Assembly: GCA_003439945.1 (NCBI GenBank) | Contig: QVRM01006776.1 | Coordinates: 95,415-159,414, forward strand | Direction of reading: 5' to 3' | Source: Dermanyssus gallinae | Lineage: Eukaryota > Arthropoda > Arachnida > Mesostigmata > Dermanyssidae | Length of the DNA stretch: 64,000 nt | Shown here: positions 57,490 through 64,000 of the stretch, piece after piece | Layout of the letters: every line of letters begins with the position of its first letter | Position numbering within the stretch: the stretch's first letter is position 1 | The notes under the pieces: model-generated | What the model saw: only the letters and a program-made list of their open reading frames with translations | Told to the model about the DNA's origin: nothing | The model's database searches: none | Program-made: the position numbers and the translations under genes

Positions 57490-58185
57490 TATTTCGCAAT
57501 AACTTCAGGATGGTACATAATTACAAGACAGTGTTCCGAGATTTTCGAAAATAATAGGCAGTACACTGGATATTTCTTGGAGAAGCGGGGGTAATAGCGG
57601 AGGAGCAATATGCATTTAGGAAAGGAAAATCAACTTACTCAGCAATTGGGGAGCTGCTGTGAGCAATCTGGGATGCGCTGCTCAGGCCGAGGAGTTCTAT
57701 ATATGCCGTGGTTGTAGATTTAAAAACAGCGTCTGACATAGCACCAAGCAATAAGATAGTTGAAGAGCTGGCAAAATCCGGAGTGCCGGGAGCAGTTTTA
57801 AGATTACTTATCAATACCTTAAAACAAAATACGGTGCTGATTGATAACAGGGTCGGTATTGCGGCTGAGGTGGCTCAAACCACAGGTGTCGCACAGGGCG
57901 ATGGACTGAGCTCACTGCTGTTATCCGTACTTCTGAGTGGACTACCAGAGCGGATGAGCACGTGCTGGACCCGAGAGTTAGCCAGAATTTTACTGTACGC
58001 TGATGATGTGGTCACCTTTGGTTGCAGCCTTTTCAGGGTGAAACAAGCCATAGACCGACTAGTTACATGCATGAATAAGAAGGGCTTGCCGGTTAATTGG
58101 GGAAGGACAGTAGCTGTGAAAGGGTTCGCGGCGGCCGCATGGCCAGGGGTGACGTGCTTCAGATTTGAAGAACAACAATAAAATT
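57180..58185 (+). pseudogene. LINE F, linker and RT fragment with YADD
   Basis: On the plus strand LGKAYREEKQKYYERKEW and TYERPHTGLNLKG (57.29-57.40 kb) look like the linker before RT. After the small insertion at 57421-57527 the RT follows: AGVIAEEQYAFRKGKSTYSA (57.58 kb), IYAVVVDLKTASDIAPSNKI, GVPGAVLRLLINTLKQNTVL, TTGVAQGDGLSSLLLSVLL and ILLYADDVVTFG (57.99 kb). From 57708 to 58181 the frame is open for 157 codons. Upstream there is a stop after SAIGELL. The copy ends abruptly near 58185. The fragment at 0.8-1.4 kb seems to be the same family. Confidence 0.85.
57421..57527 (-). mobile_element. Tiny LINE-end insertion with (TA)n tail and 17-bp TSD
   Basis: ACAGTGTTCCGAGATTT occurs at 57404-57420 and again at 57528-57544. 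Between them lies a TA tract of about 65 bp and 43 bp of unique sequence. Read on the minus strand this is a short unique end containing GCGAAATAAACAA followed by the TA tail. The tail junction resembles the LINE A 3' end (GTGAAATAAACA). This is what a severely 5'-truncated LINE or SINE insertion with a TA tail should look like. Confidence 0.82.
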
Positions 58186-58339
58186 TGTAAAAAAATGCAT
58201 ACGTAGGCACAACCTTATTAACAAGCCGTAGCAGCGTTCGATCGCACATCCCGGAGAGGTTCAGAAAGGCCACCATCGCAGCTGCGGCAATTAAATGGCC
58301 ACATATGCTTTCGGGTAATGGAGCAATGGCTCTTTTCGG

Positions 58340-58570
58340 GATATAGATAGCACTCATCGCCACATATGGTATTCATTGACGGGGTAAGATTTGATGAATG
58401 TCGATGCAGACAATGTTGTGCAAATGTAATCGATACCACGCCGCGTTATGTCTAGCGGTTCGGTTTATAGCAGAACTAGCAAAACGCTAGATTGTGGTTG
58501 TCTCGAAATATTTTGATGTAACATAACCGCATCTACCCAGCCCGGATGTTAATAAAAAAATAATAAAAAA
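58340..58570 (+). mobile_element. SINE-like element E, copy 2
   Basis: Plus-strand match to the inverted copy at 9126-9402. Shared blocks are ATCGATACCACGCCGCG, CATAGCAGAACTAGCAAAAC (here TATAGC) and TGTCTCGAAATATTTTGATG. The copy ends GTTAATAAAAAAATAATAAA. The 5' boundary is uncertain. A TA tract and foldback element P3 follow directly. Confidence 0.82.
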
Positions 58571-58571
58571 G

Positions 58572-58584
58572 TATATATATATAT
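58572..58584. repeat. Short (TA)n tract between SINE E and P3
   Basis: Six to seven TA units followed by CATACATA. Confidence 0.85.
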
Positions 58585-58591
58585 ACATACA

Positions 58592-59383
58592 TACAGAGTG
58601 CTATAAACAGTTCTGAAGATCGATACTAAGAATTGTAGAGCTCGCAAAAGCAAATATACTTTTCCATTGGGGCATATTCTCTGAGAAGTTTTGTTTCGGA
58701 GTGAGAGTGAAAATACTACAATTTGTGTCGCTGGTGTTTTTGCCCGAAATAGGAGCATAAAATGTGTCATTGCCCGTACAGAAACTAAGCACACTGCTGT
58801 GTTCGTGCGAAAATGTTGCATCTTCTGAAGAATATATAACGCCGGCCAGAAGATGAGACACGGTCGTTTAGAAAAGAATTCGCAAAAATTAAGCTCTTTT
58901 ATTAGCCTTCACGCTCAGTGCTTCAAAATACAACCCTCCGAACATTCACAGCGCTCAAGACGAACACAACCAAGCAAATGCACATTTCATTATGATCATT
59001 TTAGTATTAAGCCTATGGCAATGCAAGCCGTGATTGAGGGACTTAGTGCGTGCATAGATGACCTATTAGCTTTGATTGTTATTTTGCGTGCTGTGAATGG
59101 TCGTCGGGTCATGATTGTGAGATTCTGAGCGTGAAAGCTCTCAAAAGAACTTCATTTTTGCAAATTCTCTTCTAAACGACTATGTCTTCTCTTCTTGTCG
59201 GCGTTATATGTTCTTCAGAAGAAGCAGAATTTTTCACAAATACAAAGTTGTGCTTAGTTTCTGTATAGAAAAACTGTTTCTCAATGGCACATTTTATGCT
59301 CCTTTGTCGGACAACAGCAGCAGTGTCACAATTGTAGTAATTTCACTCTCACTCCCAAAAAAGATTTCTCAGAGACCATGTTC
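58592..59383. mobile_element. Foldback element P3 (diverged, partly deleted)
   Basis: The left end CAGAGTGCTATAAACAGT and the blocks TTGTAGAGCTCG, TTTCCATTGGGGCATATTCT and CTGAGAAGTTTTGTTTCGGA match P1 and P2. The right arm carries their complements up to TCTCAGAGACCATGTTC at 59383, then similarity stops, so about 80 bp of the right end are missing. The centre is also shortened and the GCGC-rich loop of P1 and P2 is absent. It is older or a different subfamily. A TA tract lies on its left. Confidence 0.8.
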
Positions 59384-59436
59384 GAGTATATATACCTGCA
59401 TATGTGTGGTTGTGCTATTTCATGGCCTTTGCAGCA

Positions 59437-59461
59437 TATATATATATATATATATATATAT
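59437..59461. repeat. (TA)n microsatellite
   Basis: About 25 bp of TA, 54 bp beyond the broken end of P3. Confidence 0.9.
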
Positions 59462-60834
59462 GAAAACTGTTCTCGGTGACAATGTATTTGTGCGCAATGA
59501 GTTATTTTTGAGTGTCATACATTCTTTGTTACTGGAATGGTGCTTTATCCAATTAACCTGGACAGTTGTTTTCGACTGAGTGATGCAATGTGTTTGTTAC
59601 TACGCTTTTCTCCTCAATCTGTTGGAAAAATGCTTATTTTTAAGAAGTTCGACGACTCCCTTGGATGTAGTTCAAACATACAGGGACACCTATTCATACG
59701 TATACATACATGTATGCATACAAGTAGCACCCCGTCTCGTCTGTGACCGCGAGCTTTAGCCCGATAGGGGTAATACACGTGTTAGTGGAAATAATCTTCG
59801 CTTACCTTCGACGCGATTGTTACTCACTTTGACATGTTGCAGTTACAATCAAAATGCGAATACGCAAAGCGTGCTCGGTTGCCCACCCAAGCGGTTAATT
59901 GACTTCTCAGCGAGTTTACTTACCGCCTTCAGCCGACGCAACAGCCGGTGGTGCTTCTGTGAAGTCTTCATTACCTCGAGCATCTCTCGGGAGGGGACCG
60001 GGGGGGGAGGGGGGAGCGGATGGATAATGAACACTTGAGGAGCTGTACTGGCTGCAACGAGAGCAGCGGCAGCAGTCGTGGATGAAAGTTGTCAAACCCC
60101 GGTACGGCAAAATTCCCGTTTCGTAACGGGTGCTTCTGTATGATCAACGTCATCATCAATATTGGATGAGAGAGAGATGAACTATATATATATATATATA
60201 TAATGATGAAAGTTTCGCCATCTTTCTGATCATTCTAATCCGTCCTTTCGGGCACGTACTTCCAGTCGTCTGGAGTCCTGACCCCGTGGCCCATTGATGC
60301 AGTCACGCTATGGTGAGCAAAAACTGCTTCGAGAGCTGAGAGAAAGGATGTAGAAGGAATAGAACTCTCTTATCACGCGCCAATCAGAAATGATCGACGA
60401 CAGCCAAGCAAACTCTGCAGCAACATGGGTATTATGACTATGACTTGTGTTACATTTACGAAAGTCTCTCTGCGTAATGTTACCAATTGTTTGACAATTT
60501 ACTTGCCTGCTCTAACTCTAGCCCAAGACTTTACGCTAGTTTAAGGCAAAGTCAACCGATGGTTGAGCCCCACTCATCTTCTACGATAGCATGTCCATAT
60601 ATGACCATAAGGCTTAGCATTTCTTGCTTGAGAAATCCTGCGAGTACGCAACTTGTCTGTCACAAGCTACTAGTAGGATAGTAATTGCGTTTCGTTCTGC
60701 ACACAAACGTTGTGTAGAATAGAATTGACAAACAATAGAGAGAATTTATTTTATCTGCCGATTTTGAACTTATCTAATTTGAAGCTTATCTGTTGGGTTT
60801 TCCGCAGCTTTTTCAGCACTCCACCTATATTGAA
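59462..60834. other. Unassigned sequence
   Basis: A short TA tract lies at 60184-60202 and a G-rich block at 59993-60016. No gene, RNA or repeat family member recognised. Confidence 0.45.
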
Positions 60835-60990
60835 CCGAGCAAGATGGCTTGGTGGCAAAAGTCTTTGCCTTGCATTCGGGAGGCCTGAATTTGAGACCCA
60901 GACCCGCCACTACTAATTGGTTTTCATAGGTTCCAATTTAAACAAGGTGAATGGCGGAGTAGACTAAACATCGACCATGATCGAAAAAAA
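60835..60990 (+). mobile_element. tRNA-derived SINE (family B), copy 3
   Basis: CCGAGCAAGATGGCTTGGTG, TTGCCTTGCATTCGGGAGG and a degraded box B (ATTTGAGACCC) are followed by the family body (ATTGGTTTTCATAGGTTCCA) and an A run. It is more diverged than copies 1 and 2 and has lost the box B GGTTCGA. Confidence 0.82.
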
Positions 60991-62538
60991 CGGGGAGCAC
61001 AGATGTCTCAATAAAAAGAGATACTGCATTACCGTTTACCCTCCAATAAAGACTATAACGCCTTAGTATCCTACTGTATGTAGCGTGAGCCTTGAACATC
61101 TGAGATGTACATCTACAAGAGTTACGTAATACTCTTTACGAACACCCAGCTACGGTTTAACGGAGTCTTGATATCGGTAGGGGCGGAAACAGACGACGGA
61201 TAACGGTACGGATTGCGAGTGTTGTTGAGAACCTAAAACCTACTTATTTTGAAAAAAACCTTTGAACACTGTTGTTGTTTAGAACGTTGGCCACTTCTTG
61301 AAAGCGTGTGGCGTATTGAAGCGCTATAATGGTAGGAGTGCAGCAAACAGTTAATTAAAATGCAGTATTCTATAAGAGAAATGCGTCAATGCGATACTTA
61401 AGCTTCTCCTATATAAGCACTCTATTATAAGATAGACAACACAGAGACCAACAACAGACAATTCTCTACAAGAGGCGCAGTGGCGCAGTATCAGCCATAC
61501 GCAATAAAAGCAATGCACTAATAATGTGAAGTAAAGTAGAATAATTAGTATCACCTTTGTTAGGTACATTGTAAAACTTGTGTATTATACATATGTCTGT
61601 TCCGTATTCAAATATACATCAAAGACAATCTCCTTCTCGATGTACTCATGATAAAAATAATACGCTATTAGAACCCCTCTATTAGAGCGAGACTCCCTAA
61701 CAATGTCACTTCTGGGCATGTAAAGTAAGAATAAAAATGAACCTAGACCAGAAGTCAGTCTTATATTTTGGCGCGTTGTCTATAATGGCTGTAATCATCT
61801 CAGTCATCTCAAGTCTATCTTATTCAGAGGTCAGTTGCAATCCAAAGAAACCATAACTTGTAAACGTCGTTACACAGAGCTGTAATGTAGGCAATGCACG
61901 TTTGAGGTGCGAACCTTGAGGAGGCAGCAGAACTGCAAGTATAGACAAAATAGCGATATGGATCGATCAACCTGAGTTCAGGCCAACAAACACACTACAC
62001 GGATAGCATTACGCCAAAATACACAATGTTTGCTACAGGCACGAACCACGGAAACCCCGGTGCTCTGCATTCCCAATCATACTATGACTAATGTGCATAC
62101 GTAAACAATATGTGGCACCATTCTATATAGGCAGTAATATAGATAAGTCACTCTGCTAACATTGGTGGGCAAACCTTTGCTTCTTAGCTTATCGCAGCCA
62201 AGCTTCAGATGGAAGTTTCACATGCTCATGACACACGGTAGCGGGTTCGACCTCAACACGGCACAGAACGAGTAGATACCGAGAGCTTGCTCCTCGTATG
62301 ATCCAATATTAGCTAAACGACAAATTATACTATTTATACTGTATGCATGATCTTTAAATAATTATTGAAATTAAACTGTTAATTTTCTGTTAAATCAGCT
62401 CGTTTTTTGTTCCAAACGGCGCCTATTCTTACAGCGCGGTCGCAGTGATTTCTCTATAAATTCATTACGTCCATGTGTAGTATTTTGATCTATGCTGATT
62501 TACCGGAATGCCTTGTGTCCGCTAAATATCTTATTAAA

Positions 62539-62539
<1 letters not shown>
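60991..62539. other. Unassigned AT-rich sequence
   Basis: Nothing recognisable apart from short A/T-rich runs. Confidence 0.5.

Positions 62540-62569
<30 letters not shown>
62540..62569. repeat. (TA)n microsatellite
   Basis: About 30 bp of pure TA. Confidence 0.95.
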
Positions 62570-62574
<5 letters not shown>

Positions 62575-62699
62575 CTGCTAGCAGTCGTGATAGTTCGGAT
62601 GTTCGGAGTGTTCGCTCTGTTAAAAACGGATGAACAACTAGTGGTGTGCAGCCAAGGCTGCCCAAAAAGTATATGACACCCAGGAATCAAGCCAGATAC

Positions 62700-63048
62700 G
62701 TTGAGCGGGCCGATTGAGTGAAACTTTGTGAAACTGTGGTAGCACACACGGAACTGCAGGAGCGAGTTGCCAAAATCAAGGCAATCTTGCAGGAACAGTT
62801 TGCCGCACTCCTTACGCTTATAGGGGGTTTTAACTCCACGCTAAATGACAAATTAGCGTGGAAAAATGCGGCGGAACGCAGACAACGCGAAAGAACAAGA
62901 GAGCAAGACTAGCAGACAGCAGATAAGGAGGCCTCGGACGTCACGCGAGGCAAGGGCAAAAAGAGCTGCTGGAGGACGAGAAAAGAAGCGCGCCGGCGCC
63001 AAGAGAAGCTCGGCGTCAGCAGAGTTGAGTAATGACAGTTGCGACTTG
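62700..63048 (+). pseudogene. Helical, Arg/Ala-rich coding remnant upstream of LINE A3
   Basis: The plus strand reads a helical, coiled-coil-like peptide (HTELQERVAKIKAILQEQF, 62.75 kb). It then shifts frame to an Arg/Lys/Ala-rich stretch (REARAKRAAGGREKKRAGAK, about 62.95 kb). Such charged repeats occur in uncharacterised arthropod proteins and in some retroelement ORF1 proteins. It lies just before SINE A copy 2 and LINE A3 on the same strand, so it could be the N-terminal part of the LINE A ORF1 or an unrelated gene remnant. Confidence 0.4.
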
Positions 63049-63186
63049 GCCCGGTGGCGTGGTGCATTCGCGTGCGCCTCTCGGGCCGGAGAAGACACTA
63101 GATAGGTGCGCGGGTTCGACCCCACCGTTGCACATTTGTATTTACGGGGGTCCGTCTATGAAGCAATGTGGAAGCAGTCCCGTGGA
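63049..63186 (+). mobile_element. tRNA-like SINE (family A), copy 2
   Basis: GCCCGGTGGCGTGGTGCATT, an arm CTCTCGGGCCGGAGAAG, box B GGGTTCGACCCC (63112-63123) and CACATTTGTATTTACGGGGG repeat the copy at 11518-11660. It lies directly upstream of the LINE A3 ORF1. It may separate the Arg-rich remnant from that LINE, or the sequence may belong to the LINE's 5' region. Confidence 0.8.
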
Positions 63187-63189
63187 CGT

Positions 63190-64000
63190 TAAATCTTGGC
63201 TGAGGGGTCAGCCCGAAGAGCTTTAACTTAAACGGCACTGTTGTTGAGATAGAACCACCAGGTGGTAGTACATCGACGTCACCAGCTGCGGTAACAACAA
63301 CACCGGCAGCAGATTCAGCTGACCCACAACCGGAGGAGAAGGCAAACGAAGACGGCTTTGTTGTGGTTCGTAAACGACGAGACAACAAAACATTGAATGC
63401 AGACGGGCAGCGCAACAGATGACAAAGGCGGATTGGAGATTCGCGCAGAAGACGTCGGCGGTCGGGCTGCAAGCGTGGCTAACTGGCAAGGGCATAACTG
63501 TGAAAGCGGTTTAGAAGCTACATACACATGGTAGTGATGCTGTGTTCTGTGTGGTGGTGCGTGACGAAGATTACGCAAACTGTTGCAGAAATGAATTCTG
63601 GCCGAAGGTAAGCCTGTTTCGTCGCTGGGTTGGGGACGTCCCCTAGGAAAGAATGGCTAAGGAGAGTTTTATTGCGCCTGGCGACCAAGCCTCCGTAAGT
63701 GGCTGACCAACAACTGCAAGTTCTACAACTGCAAGTGTAGGGGCAAACATACCTCTACGAGTGCTTTCCTGGAACTGTGAGGGACTTAAGAGGGCAATGT
63801 GTAAGTTGGTTGACATTGCACTCCACAACGACATTTCAGCGGGACGAACTGCATATCAATGATATGCGAGGGTTTCACCACCTGGCTGCCTTACCTGCGG
63901 AAGTCCGGGACGGCCTGTGGGTTGGTTATCTATCGACCTACATAAACGTTACAACCGATGCAATGCGTCCGGAAAGATGAATACTGCGTAGTGCTCTTCT
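63190..64000 (+). mobile_element. LINE A, copy A3 (5' part, cut by the window end)
   Basis: Plus-strand start of the LINE seen at 27.3-30.6 kb. An ORF1 N-terminal part, missing from A2, reads VVEIEPPGGSTSTSPAAV then EKANEDGFVVVRKRRDN (63.24-63.39 kb). From 63430 the DNA matches A2 closely, apart from a deletion of about 45 bp near 63449. The endonuclease begins at about 63745 (RVLSWNCEGL) and runs into FQRDELHINDMRGFH (63.83 kb). Several stops and frameshifts, including CCC-TAG near 63640, mark it as dead. At the ORF1/endonuclease junction it has TGG where A2 has TGA. Confidence 0.9.

Overview
This window reads as repeat-rich, gene-poor DNA from an animal nuclear genome, most likely an arthropod. 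I lean towards a chelicerate (tick-like) genome because the LINE proteins have that flavour, but this is an inference from recall. There are no bacterial operons, rRNA genes, CRISPR arrays or convincing multi-exon host genes. What can be identified is almost entirely transposable elements plus more than two dozen (TA)n microsatellite tracts.

Layout. 0-9 kb: an old reverse transcriptase (RT) fragment (0.8-1.4 kb), GC-rich stretches with possible splice sites (3.2 and 4.7 kb), a 300-bp SINE with a perfect 16-bp target-site duplication (TSD; 6.4 kb) and a broken LINE (7.4-8.2 kb). 9-27 kb: five SINE copies of four families (two at 9-12 kb, three at 15-26.5 kb), a mariner relic (16.7-17.3 kb), a 5'-truncated LINE 'A1', a Tc1 element with terminal inverted repeats of about 250 bp (19.1-20.7 kb), and a possible TATA-to-polyA transcription unit (24.7-25.1 kb). 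27-37 kb: the best-preserved LINE (A2, 27.3-30.6 kb), two 1-kb palindromic foldback elements (P1, P2), a mariner relic between them and a decayed CR1/L2-like LINE. 37-51 kb: mostly anonymous sequence, a Tc1 scrap, several LINE scraps, a SINE nested in a LINE, and a palindrome that looks like a template-switch product. 51-58 kb: a nearly complete LINE with a C-terminal restriction-like endonuclease (RLE), a second 3' copy of it, and another LINE carrying a tiny (TA)n-tailed insertion with a 17-bp TSD. 58-64 kb: a third foldback element, more SINEs, and the 5' part of a third LINE A copy running off the window end.

How the parts relate. (TA)n tracts sit at LINE and SINE 3' ends and also flank the foldback and Tc1 elements. 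This suggests a cycle in which retrotransposition seeds TA tracts and TA-targeting DNA elements then land in them.

The most unusual element is the RLE-type LINE at 51.6-56.1 kb. It carries an upstream gag-like ORF1 with three CCHC zinc knuckles, joined to ORF2 by a one-base TAATG stop/start overlap. The second most unusual signal is the foldback family, whose copies all abut TA arrays.
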